DNA of 47,737 bases. Source: an uncultured Rubrobacteraceae bacterium (GTDB lineage Bacteria > Actinomycetota > Rubrobacteria > Rubrobacterales > Rubrobacteraceae). Positions 41,723-47,737 of this stretch are shown piece by piece. The translations under genes and the position numbers were made by a program. The stretch spans positions 1 to 47,737 of the forward strand of contig CADCUZ010000030.1 of assembly GCA_902806015.1 (NCBI GenBank), written 5' to 3'. The notes under the pieces are model-generated. The model made no database searches. It was not told the origin of the DNA and was given only the letters and a program-made list of their open reading frames with translations. How positions within the stretch are numbered: position 1 is the first letter of the stretch; each line of letters opens with the position of its first letter.

Positions 41723-42712
41723 CTACGTTGCGGGGGTCCTCTCCAGGCGGGCGACGCGATACCGGGTGGCCTCTTCCAGGGGATCCGTGCCGGAGTTGGC
41801 GAGCGTCATCACGCCGCCGTCAGCCTCCAAGATCGCCTCGTACGCGCCGGCAACGTCGCCGTCGGTGCTCCTGTAGTCTATCCGGACCTCGGCCCGGCTC
41901 CCGTCCGCGTCCGCCCAGAGCACGCGGCCCTGCTTCGGGTACGCCGCCCAGCCCCACCCCTCGAGCGCCAGGATCTCCCGCTCGGCTATCTGCTCGAAGC
42001 GGCTGCCGAGGCCGGCCCATCCCCGGTAGAACCCCGCGAGGCCTGATGGTGGCCCCTCGCGGGTTACGAGTTCCCCGGCGACCCCGGATTCCAGGTGACC
42101 CCAATAGCGTCCCTCGGGGAAGTCGATCAGGGTGGGCGCGAAGCGGTGGCCGCCGATGTGGCTCGTCCGCCAGACCCTGAGCCTCCCGCGAGCCGCGTGC
42201 CTCCGGCGCAGCAGGTCGTAGACCGGGTAGCCGAACTTGCCGCAGCAGACGTCGCGGCTGCCGTGGGTGCACACCACGATATCCCGGACGCGTCGCGTGT
42301 CCTGCCGGTAGCGCGCGAAGCGCGAGATCTCCTCCGGACCCCCGAGCAACGCCTCCACCGCCGGCACCACCTCGCCGTCGGGCACGAGTAGATCGTCCTT
42401 CTCGTAGGCGGCGAAGGGGCCCGGGGGCCTGCGCCAGAAGAGCAACCGGGTGTGGCCCGCACGGGAGTACTCGCGGTCGGGGAGGAGAGCCGTAAGCTTT
42501 TCGATGGGGCCGCGCCCCCCCGACGCGGCCTCCAAGAATTCGGGCAGCCCTTCGGGGAAACGCCTCGAACCCGCGACCTCCCTCGCCCAAGGCTGCGCCG
42601 ATTCGACCATCAAGCAAGCCTCGAAGGGCGTTGCCGAGCCGATTGGGTCTTCCCCGTTGGCCTTGGAAACGAGCGAACAGAGCCGCCTCTCGGATGGGGT
42701 CTCCTTTTCCAT
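41723..42712 (-). CDS. Sucrase/ferredoxin-like family protein
   Basis: 329-residue protein of the sucrase/ferredoxin-like group with a C-terminal thioredoxin-like [2Fe-2S] fold. Visible: an N-terminal cysteine pair (C12 and ACLMVE), and the core CTHGSRDVCCGKFG with TSHIGGHRFAPTLIDFP. Probably binds an Fe-S cluster; function unknown. ATG at 42712. It is downstream of the ABC-2 operon on the same strand but separated by about 250 bases. Confidence 0.86.
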   Translation of the reverse strand: MEKETPSERRLCSLVSKANGEDPIGSATPFEACLMVESAQPWAREVAGSRRFPEGLPEFLEAASGGRGPIEKLTALLPDREYSRAGHTRLLFWRRPPGPFAAYEKDDLLVPDGEVVPAVEALLGGPEEISRFARYRQDTRRVRDIVVCTHGSRDVCCGKFGYPVYDLLRRRHAARGRLRVWRTSHIGGHRFAPTLIDFPEGRYWGHLESGVAGELVTREGPPSGLAGFYRGWAGLGSRFEQIAEREILALEGWGWAAYPKQGRVLWADADGSRAEVRIDYRSTDGDVAGAYEAILEADGGVMTLANSGTDPLEEATRYRVARLERTPAT

Positions 42713-42776
42713 GCTCCGTGCTATTCCCTATCTCGGACGATCCAATCACCCCCTCGTCGATGCTCCTCTGCGCGGT

Positions 42777-42896
42777 CTAGGGACCGCACACCTCGGTAAC
42801 ATCGTCCCCGCCGGAAAAAACCTCCCAGGGCGTCCCATAAGTGACGACCTCTTCGGGCGGGCTGGCGCTGTGCGGGTTGAGGCCCTGGGCGGTCAA
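42777..42896 (-). CDS. Short frame of unknown origin (39 codons)
   Basis: TTG-started minus frame with natural composition (PHSASPPEEVVTYGTPWEVF, ends DDVTEVCGP). It could be the tail of a lost gene or a small protein behind the exporter permease. No family recognised; no clear ribosome site. The rest of 42713-42957 holds nothing else. Confidence 0.25.
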   Translation of the reverse strand: MTAQGLNPHSASPPEEVVTYGTPWEVFSGGDDVTEVCGP

Positions 42897-42957
42897 CTCG
42901 CCGCCTGGGCACCCGGGGGCCTGCGGACCGGACCTTAGGGGAGGTTACCGAAGCTTT

Positions 42958-43794
42958 CTAGCCGCTCCTTTTGAGCTTCCCGGTCTTCTTCGCGTAGCGT
43001 TCGCCGAGGTGGAAGACGAAGAGCCCGAGCGGCACGAAGACGGCGCCCATGACGAGCAGCACCCAGATGCTGTCCCAGAGCTCGGTTACTCCCGCGCCGT
43101 CCTGGAGCGCGGCTCGGGCGCCCTGCAGGGCGTAGGTCACCGGCGAGACGGTGGCGATGGCCTGCATCCAGCTAGGGAGGACGCCCACGTCATAGTAGAC
43201 GCCGGAGACGAGAAGCAGGACCGACGAGACGATGTAGCTGACCTGCTGGCCCTTCTCTGGGGAGAGGAGCGGCAGCACGGCGGCCACGACGCCGAAACCC
43301 ACGAGCGAGACGCTGGCGACGGCGAGCACGAGCAGGGCGCCCCAGTAGTTGGCGCTCGAGAGGTCCAACTCAAAAAACGCCGCGCAAACGCCGAGGGTGA
43401 GGGCCGTCTGCAGGATGCCGTAGACGACGGCGTAGAAGCCCATCCCGAGCAGGTGCGTGATCCGGCTCGACGGGCTCATGAACGTGTACTCGATGGTCCC
43501 CTCCCACCGCTCCCAGCTCACCGTCTCCGAGAGCACGTCGAAGAGCATCGAGAGGTAGTTCCAGAGCAGCGCGCCCACGAGCAGGTACGTCATCAGGAAC
43601 TCTACGTCCACCGATCCGCCGGCGGCATCGATGCCCGCGCCGATGTAGGTGATGGCCATGGCGTTGATCGTCACGTAGACGAGCCAGACCACCTCCCACA
43701 TAAAGTAGCGCTTGGTCAGAAAATAGTTCCGCTGTACGTAGCCCCAGACGGCCACCATCTCGGTCAGCCAGAGGGGCTTCACGGCGCCTCTCAT
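42958..43794 (-). CDS. ABC-2 type exporter permease
   Basis: 278 residues, six helices: NYFLTKRYFMWEVVWLVY near the start, ERWEGTIEYTFMSPSSR loop, and ATVSPVTYALQGARAAL toward the end, as in ABC-2 permeases of the DrrB/NodJ kind. Begins four bases after the ATPase stop, so one operon. Exported compound unknown. Confidence 0.9.
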   Translation of the reverse strand: MRGAVKPLWLTEMVAVWGYVQRNYFLTKRYFMWEVVWLVYVTINAMAITYIGAGIDAAGGSVDVEFLMTYLLVGALLWNYLSMLFDVLSETVSWERWEGTIEYTFMSPSSRITHLLGMGFYAVVYGILQTALTLGVCAAFFELDLSSANYWGALLVLAVASVSLVGFGVVAAVLPLLSPEKGQQVSYIVSSVLLLVSGVYYDVGVLPSWMQAIATVSPVTYALQGARAALQDGAGVTELWDSIWVLLVMGAVFVPLGLFVFHLGERYAKKTGKLKRSG

Positions 43795-43798
43795 CTCT

Positions 43799-44593
43799 CT
43801 ACTCCTTCTCCGCGCTGGCCTCTTCGACCGAGTAGCCGGTCGCGGCCATGAACGTCTCCTCGAGGTCGGGGACGCGGCCGTTCGTCGCGTAGCGGCGCTT
43901 CAGCTCATCCGGCCTCTCCAAGGCCAGGATCTTGCCGTCCACCATGATGCCCACGCGGTCGCAGAGCTCCTCGGCCTCGCCCATGTCGTGGGTGCAGAGC
44001 AGGATCGAGGAGTCGTGGGCCTCGCGTATCTTGCGGATAAACGCCTGCACGTCCCTCTTGCTCCGCGGGTCAAGGCCGGTCGTCGGCTCGTCGAGGAGCA
44101 TCAGGACTGGGCTGGTCAGGAGCGCCCTTGCAAGCGCTATCTTCTGCTGCATCCCGCGGCTCAGGTGCTCCATCGGCTCCGTGGCCCGCTTCTGGGCGAA
44201 GCCTATGTTCTCGAGGATCTCCTTGATCCTGGGCCTGGCCTCCCGGCTTGTCACCCCGTAGAGCTTGGCGCCGTAGAGCAGGTTTTCCATTGCCGAGAGC
44301 TTCTTGAAGAAGCTGGCCTCTACGCTGACGCGGTTCATGCTGCGCTGCACCTGCTTGGGGTGCCGCACGGCATCCACCCCGAAAACCTCGACCGCCCCGG
44401 AATCGGGGAGGACCAGCGTGGAGATGACACGCACCAGCGTGCTCTTCCCGCTACCGTTCGGCCCGAGGATGCCGACCACCTCCCCTTTTCTTACCGCTAG
44501 CGAGATCGCATCCAGCGCGCGCACCACCTCGCCCCGCCGCTTCTTGAAGCTCTTGTCCACGCCCCTCAACTCTAGTGCTTGCACCCCTGACAT
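43799..44593 (-). CDS. ABC-2 type exporter ATPase
   Basis: 264 residues: Walker A GPNGSGKST, signature LSRGMQQK, Walker B LMLLDEPTTGLD, H-loop CTHDMGE. ATG at 44593 is immediately after GAGAGAGG; GTG nine bases later (VQALELRGV) has better spacing and may be the real start. First gene of the exporter operon; a long hairpin lies upstream. Confidence 0.91.
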   Translation of the reverse strand: MSGVQALELRGVDKSFKKRRGEVVRALDAISLAVRKGEVVGILGPNGSGKSTLVRVISTLVLPDSGAVEVFGVDAVRHPKQVQRSMNRVSVEASFFKKLSAMENLLYGAKLYGVTSREARPRIKEILENIGFAQKRATEPMEHLSRGMQQKIALARALLTSPVLMLLDEPTTGLDPRSKRDVQAFIRKIREAHDSSILLCTHDMGEAEELCDRVGIMVDGKILALERPDELKRRYATNGRVPDLEETFMAATGYSVEEASAEKE

Positions 44594-44635
44594 CCTCTCT
44601 CATCAAATCCGGAGGGCAGACCGTTTCGTAGATCC

Positions 44636-44685
44636 CGCCGTGAGCGGCCGGCCGTTTTCTTGCTTACGGTCGGCCGCTCACGGCG
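44636..44685. repeat. 20-bp inverted repeat
   Basis: Arms 44636-44655 and 44666-44685 (CGCCGTGAGCGGCCG core) pair over 20 bp with a single G-T position around a 10-base T-rich loop (TTTCTTGCTT). It lies between the exporter ATPase start and the end of the small gene 44705-44917, which are both on the minus strand. No T-run follows either arm. Confidence 0.7.
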
Positions 44686-44704
44686 CGGTACGGAATGCTT
44701 TACC

Positions 44705-44917
44705 CTAAGGCCGCCTGGCTTCCAGGCGCTCCCAGACGACGCGCCACGTCTCCTCCCTCTCGGCGGCGACGGCCAGTAGGAAGAGCCGGCGGGCCAGCCG
44801 CGCCCGGAGCGAGGGCCGATCTTGGGGCCGCGCGTACCGTTGTCGCTCGGCCACCTTATCGGCGAACTCCTGCTGCCTGAGCGTGCGGTCCTGTGCTGCG
44901 TAGAAATCCCGGTACAT
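44705..44917 (-). CDS. Small basic helical protein, unknown
   Basis: 70 residues, charged and helical: YRDFYAAQDRTLRQQEFADK then RARLARRLFLLAVAAEREE with one amphipathic or short hydrophobic stretch. ATG at 44917 has AAGGAG about seven bases upstream. No family recognised. It ends just before the 20-bp inverted repeat. Confidence 0.62.
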   Translation of the reverse strand: MYRDFYAAQDRTLRQQEFADKVAERQRYARPQDRPSLRARLARRLFLLAVAAEREETWRVVWERLEARRP

Positions 44918-45019
44918 CTCTTTCTCCTTCTCTGGTCTCTTTCGTCGCGCTCGCACCGCGGGTGGTGTACGTTTCGGGATCGGAGTCGGAGACCGGCGCC
45001 CTGCTGTGGCGCAAAGCTT

Positions 45020-45051
45020 GAGGCCCCCGGTCCATTCGGTCCGGGGGCCTC
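45020..45051. terminator. Strong 11-bp GC hairpin
   Basis: GAGGCCCCCGG, 10-base loop, CCGGGGGCCTC. No T-run; orientation-neutral. On the minus strand it closes the short unit that begins at the promoter 45232-45204. Confidence 0.6.
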
Positions 45052-45078
45052 GTTGAGAAATCTGTTTGAGCTAAATGC

Positions 45079-45165
45079 TCACGTTCTCATCGCGACCGCG
45101 CGGACCTCGGGACGCACCTCTCCCCCGAACATCCCAATTCCTATGTTCGTGTGGTGGACGTGCAT
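45079..45165 (-). CDS. Possible 28-residue peptide in a compact transcription unit
   Basis: ATG at 45165, GAGG five bases upstream; product starts MHVHHTNIGIGMFGGEV, histidine-rich. It lies between a near-consensus promoter and a strong hairpin, so the transcript (about 175 bases) is either an mRNA for this peptide or a small RNA with a chance frame. Confidence 0.35.
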   Translation of the reverse strand: MHVHHTNIGIGMFGGEVRPEVRAVAMRT

Positions 45166-45203
45166 CAAAGCCTCGGTCCTTTCGCGACAACAACAACGAT
45201 AGC

Positions 45204-45232
45204 ACTCTAGCGATACCCGGAGGGGTTGTCAA
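45204..45232 (-). promoter_or_regulatory. Near-consensus promoter on the minus strand
   Basis: TTGACA (45232-45227), 17-base spacer, TAGAGT (45209-45204). One of the best promoters in the window, but no long gene follows directly; it reads toward the 28-codon frame, the 45020-45051 hairpin and the 70-residue gene. Confidence 0.75.
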
Positions 45233-45268
45233 CGGTGTTGCACAAACTTCAAGAAAAATTACGTCAAT

Positions 45269-45733
45269 TTACGTAGGCTCGAAGTCGAGACCGCTCGTGA
45301 TCTCGATGCTCCCCTTTATGGAACGCGCCACCGGGCAGGAGTCGGCGTACACCGAGAGGACCCGCTCGACGGTCTCACGGTACTCCTCGGCGACGTCCAG
45401 GTGGAAGGTCTGCTTAATGCGTTTGATCACCAGCACCTTCCCTTCGGCCTCCACCTCCCCGACGGTGTCGGCGCGGAGTGATACGAAGGGGACTTGACGC
45501 GCTCCCAGCGCGCCGGCAAAGGTGCCGAGCAGTCACCCGCCCGCCGCGGCCACCACATAGTCTAAGGTGCTCGCGTGCGGCTCCTCGTCCTCGGGCGAGA
45601 CTCCGTAGTGCTCCGCAACCTCCGAGTGGACCCCGAAGAGCACCGGCTCCTCTTCTCCCGGGACGAAAGCCCGCCGGACCTTGCCCTCCACCGGCTCAAC
45701 CTCGACCCGCGAGACGTACTTCACATCGGCCAC
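45269..45733 (-). CDS. OsmC-family peroxidase-like protein with in-frame UGA (selenocysteine candidate)
   Basis: 154-residue OsmC/Ohr-type protein if the UGA at 45535-45533 (codon 67) is read through. N-terminal part: VKYVSRVEVEPVEGKV, HASTLDYVVAAAGG; then UGA; then LLGTFAGALGAR and LVIKRIKQTFHLDVAEEYRE, CPVARSIKGSIEI. OsmC proteins reduce peroxides with two cysteines; the first follows the A-x-G-G helix start and here is replaced by UGA, the second (CPVARS) is present. The rest is intact, full length and in one frame. GTG start with GGGAGGG seven bases upstream. Either Sec is inserted, or the gene carries a nonsense mutation. Confidence 0.75.
45496..45514 (-). promoter_or_regulatory. SECIS-like hairpin downstream of the UGA
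   Basis: Eight pairs (GGCGCGCT with AGCGCGTC, one G-U) and a GGG loop, starting 18 bases after the UGA; the loop is 26 bases from the UGA. This fits the general bacterial SECIS layout (short stem, small loop beginning with G), but such stems are common in GC-rich DNA. Confidence 0.4.
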
Positions 45734-45831
45734 GCTTATACCCTCCCTCTAGACACCTATTGAGCAGCTTACGCTATTTCGGGTTCGTTGCCCGTCCCAG
45801 GAAGCGGATCCTGCCCGTCTTCCGCTCCGTG

Positions 45832-46299
45832 ATGGCGAGACGAACGGACGCCATCCTGGCGGTAGGCTCGTTGGCGATGGTCCTCTTCGCCGGGGCGGCC
45901 CTGGCGGCGACGGGCGCCCCCCCGGACGGGTTCTTCTCGTGGGCTTGGGAGCGCCACCAAAACGCCCTCTCCTGTTACATAAGGCCGCTGTTCATACTGC
46001 CCCTCGCCTACTCCACCTACGAGCGCAGCCTCTTTGGCATCTTGCTCATGCTCGCGGCGCTCTCGACCAGGATGTTCCGGTTCGCCGCCCCCGGGCGGAC
46101 GCACCCGAGGGTCGAGGGGTTGCTGGCCTTTGAGCGGGGGTGGCTCACCGGCGGGTGGGCCATGGAGAAGGTCGTCTCTACCCTGGCCGTGGCGCCGGCA
46201 CTGGGGGTTTTGTGCCTGGCGTCTTGGAGGCGGCTGTCCCTCTGGGGCCTTCTCGTCATCGACGCCGGAGCGGTCCGCGCCACGCCTTCTTTTGCTTGA
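45832..46299 (+). CDS. Four-helix membrane protein, unknown
   Basis: 155 residues with about four membrane helices: ILAVGSLAMVLFAGAALAA, a WERHQNALSCYIRPLFILPL loop/helix, LLMLAALSTRMF, and a final helix after TLAVAPALGVLCLASW. The C-terminus (VRATPSFA) looks abrupt and may be frameshifted. I recognise no family name. The ATG at 45832 is preceded by GTG. Confidence 0.6.
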   Translation: MARRTDAILAVGSLAMVLFAGAALAATGAPPDGFFSWAWERHQNALSCYIRPLFILPLAYSTYERSLFGILLMLAALSTRMFRFAAPGRTHPRVEGLLAFERGWLTGGWAMEKVVSTLAVAPALGVLCLASWRRLSLWGLLVIDAGAVRATPSFA

Positions 46300-46380
46300 A
46301 TCTGCAAGGCCCTCATCGATTTCATCGCGCTCATTTTATGCCAACACCCGTAAGGGGAGATGTATCCGTGACTCGGGCGT

Positions 46381-46410
46381 TTGCCCTCACCAGGACTAGG
46401 GTAGTTATTT
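46381..46410 (+). promoter_or_regulatory. Promoter of the metallothionein-like gene
   Basis: TTGCCC, 18-base spacer, TTATTT (46405-46410). Confidence 0.45.
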
Positions 46411-46451
46411 TCAGAACAAGGAAATGCCCAGTCCGGTAAAGGAGAATAGAG

Positions 46452-46688
46452 ATGGCCCAGTGCGAGGTGTGTGGAAATGAGTACGATAAGGCCTTTCAGG
46501 TTAGTATGCCCGGTAGCGAGGCGCGCACGTTCGACAGCTTCGAGTGCGCCATTCACGCCCTCGCCCCGACCTGCGAATACTGTGGCGTGAAGGTGGTCGG
46601 GCACGGCGTAGAGGCGGACGGCCACTTCTACTGCTGCGCCCATTGCGCGAGCATGGCCGGGGCCGAAGGGGTAGCGGACCGGGTTTGA
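46452..46688 (+). CDS. Metallothionein-like zinc-binding protein
   Basis: 78 residues with nine cysteines: C4 and C7 (CEVCGNEYDK), FECAIHALAPTCEYCG, and FYCCAHCA. This matches the prokaryotic metallothionein-like family seen in actinobacteria and proteobacteria; it should bind zinc or other soft metals. ATG with AAAGGAG about eight bases upstream; own promoter and terminator. Confidence 0.85.
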   Translation: MAQCEVCGNEYDKAFQVSMPGSEARTFDSFECAIHALAPTCEYCGVKVVGHGVEADGHFYCCAHCASMAGAEGVADRV

Positions 46689-46732
46689 GCCCTCACTGGG
46701 ATAAGTCCTCAAAGTAGCAGTGTGTACGACGA

Positions 46733-46760
46733 AGCCCCACCTGTGAGCGGGGCTCTTTTT
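46733..46760 (+). terminator. Intrinsic terminator after the metallothionein-like gene
   Basis: AGCCCC (46733-46738), 10-base loop, GGGGCT (46749-46754), then CTTTTT. Confidence 0.85.
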
Positions 46761-46905
46761 CTAGCGCGTTACACTAGCTGGCGAGTGAGACCGTGAGCAT
46801 GACAGGGGCATGTGTGTCGGGTGTGCCGAGCACCTTATCGTACCTTAAAGGCTGCTAAGGAGCAGCGGGATACGGAGCTGGGCTTGCCCCTTGAGCGCTG
46901 TGTGA

Positions 46906-47127
46906 AGAAACTGCATCGACCGAGAGTTCCCAACGGGCGCCGAAACGATAAACGAAAGGAAGGTAGCGGGCAAAGACAGTCTGCAGTCGAGAGAATCCAT
47001 TGAAGAAGCCTACGAGGCTTTCTCCAAAGATGAATCGGAACGACTAATCGCCCTGTGCAACAAAGAAGACCTGAAAGCCCTCTCCCGGCAGGTCCTCGCG
47101 GATGGCGACGCGTGCGCCGATCGCTGA
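46906..47127 (+). pseudogene. 5'-truncated small reading frame
   Basis: The frame to the TGA at 47125 encodes an acidic, natural-looking peptide (SIEEAYEAFSKDESERLIAL, CNKEDLKALSRQVL), but contains no ATG, GTG or TTG after the stop at 46903. It may be the end of a lost gene. Family unknown. Composition here is less GC-rich than in the rest of the window. Confidence 0.35.
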
Positions 47128-47386
47128 GTTCAGCTGCCACGGCACAGAGACCATAGATCATAGATAGCGCCGATAGCCTCTGAGGCATCATTACCTCCTC
47201 CTTCGCTCTGGTGGAGCGGGAGTGAGATAGCTTTGCTCCCCGTCCCGTTACGCAAGGGGCAGGGTAGCGGGCCTGTGAGGGACGGCACATCCTCAATATG
47301 GACTTTCTTTGGTGTGAGTTGTGCGCTGCTTGGTGTTGTGCACTTCGCAGAGACGCACCTTGTGCGAAGCACGTGAATAGAAGGCG
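47128..47386. other. Region with ribosome site but no supported gene
   Basis: On the minus strand AAGGAGGAGG precedes ATGATG (about 47190-47186), an excellent ribosome site, but the frame behind it runs antisense through the fragment 46906-47127 and looks unnatural. A hairpin CTTCGCA/TGCGAAG lies at 47343-47369. Confidence 0.3.
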
Positions 47387-47626
47387 TCACTCCCCTTCGA
47401 GGCCTTGCTTGTCCCAGACCACGCACAAGGGGACCGGGGTCGTGGAGCCCAACGCGTAGTCGTAGTCGGCGCCGAACCCGTGGATGTGCAGCACGCGCCA
47501 TCCCCTGGCATCGCCCTCGTTTAGGACCTGGGCGAGTTCTTGCGCGAGCCTGGCGAAGGTGCTGGTGCCCGTCTCGACCGCGTAGCGTCAGCCGGGGTCC
47601 ACCAGCTCCCGGTCCCTTATTTCCAT
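47387..47626 (-). pseudogene. DUF4177-like small protein with in-frame UGA
   Basis: From ATG 47626 (AAGGGGTGA upstream) the frame is MEIRDRELVDPG, UGA at codon 13 (47590-47588), then RYAVETGTSTFARLAQELAQ, VLNEGDARGWRVLHIHGFG and VPLCVVWDKQG to TGA at 47387. The later part resembles DUF4177-type proteins (LNELGAEGWELV). The UGA sits where tryptophan is plausible (TGG to TGA). Likely a nonsense mutant or a fragment starting later. Confidence 0.5.
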
Positions 47627-47700
47627 TACTCTCACCCCTTTTGTTGCGATGAGGCTCGACCACGGGGGCATGGTAGCAAGAGAGCCGGAGCTCCGTAGGA

Positions 47701-47730
47701 CCCAGACCTCGAAAAATCGGAGAGTCTGGG
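47701..47730. repeat. 7-bp inverted repeat at the window end
   Basis: CCCAGAC (47701-47707) and GTCTGGG (47724-47730) with a 16-base, A-rich centre; possible terminator or operator. Confidence 0.4.
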
Positions 47731-47737
47731 CTGATGG

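Noticed and set aside
47588..47590. UGA in the DUF4177-like gene as selenocysteine
   Set aside because: The position is not a known cysteine site and no comparable hairpin follows; tryptophan is the likelier ancestral residue.
1..47737. CRISPR array, rRNA, prophage or insertion sequence
   Set aside because: No regular repeat-spacer pattern, no rRNA-like stretch, no transposase or phage structural gene was seen; the holin-family remnant belongs to a chromosomal DUF3618 pair, not a prophage.

Overview
The window is GC-rich bacterial chromosome that reads like an actinobacterium of the Rubrobacter type. This is an inference from protein style, GTG/TTG starts, -10 boxes placed directly ahead of start codons, and families such as a PCP_red-containing stress protein, DUF1206, DUF3618 and a CapA lipoprotein. 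No rRNA, tRNA, CRISPR array, phage or intact insertion sequence was seen.

Layout. 1-1310: a soluble histidine kinase (cut by the window edge) and its PhoB/OmpR-type regulator on the minus strand, with a Pho-box-like direct repeat at the promoter. 1741-4405: dipeptide epimerase plus DUF1611 protein (D-glutamate/N-acyl amino acid type pair), then an HNH nuclease. 5110-9580: MoxR ATPase, DUF58 and transglutaminase proteins in an overlapping operon, followed by an ErpA/IscA-type Fe-S carrier. 10299-13219: Nudix hydrolase and receiver-like protein divergent from an ABC exporter that is followed by a 23-residue membrane peptide. 13451-21935: working metabolic genes (D-2-hydroxyacid dehydrogenase, Nudix, DUF1206, NAD synthetase, DUF4385) mixed with many broken genes. 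22002-23976: TetR regulator with palindromic operator candidates and an FAD monooxygenase. 24266-27094: a 780-residue fusion of two universal stress domains, three PCP_red modules and two rubredoxin-like ribbons, followed by a plant-type ferredoxin. 27130-30159: decayed VapBC, a membrane-inserted metallophosphoesterase, and a deletion junction joining a truncated holin-like gene to a truncated TRIC channel gene. 30139-35988: uracil-DNA glycosylase, Asp23 protein, amino-acid ABC transporter and CapA lipoprotein. 36311-41659: single-domain PCP_red protein, beta-hydroxyacid dehydrogenase, ABC-2 exporter, CstA with its short YbdD/YjiX partner. 41723-47626: sucrase/ferredoxin-like protein, a second ABC-2 exporter, and small genes including an OsmC-family gene.

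Two results stand out. First, the OsmC-family gene at 45269-45733 has an in-frame UGA exactly where the family's first reactive cysteine sits, with an otherwise intact frame and a hairpin 18 bases downstream, so it is a selenocysteine candidate; a simple nonsense mutation is the competing explanation, because the region is rich in pseudogenes. Second, the universal stress/PCP_red/rubredoxin fusion with its ferredoxin looks like an uncharacterised redox-linked stress module, and a fourth, free-standing PCP_red protein lies about 10 kb away.

A regional theme is gene decay: about a dozen recognisable remnants (copper ATPase, two acetyltransferases, DUF1206 paralogue, VapBC, DUF3618, holin, TRIC, permease and others). 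Another is leaderless expression: seven genes have a -10 hexamer ending 6-7 bases before the start codon.
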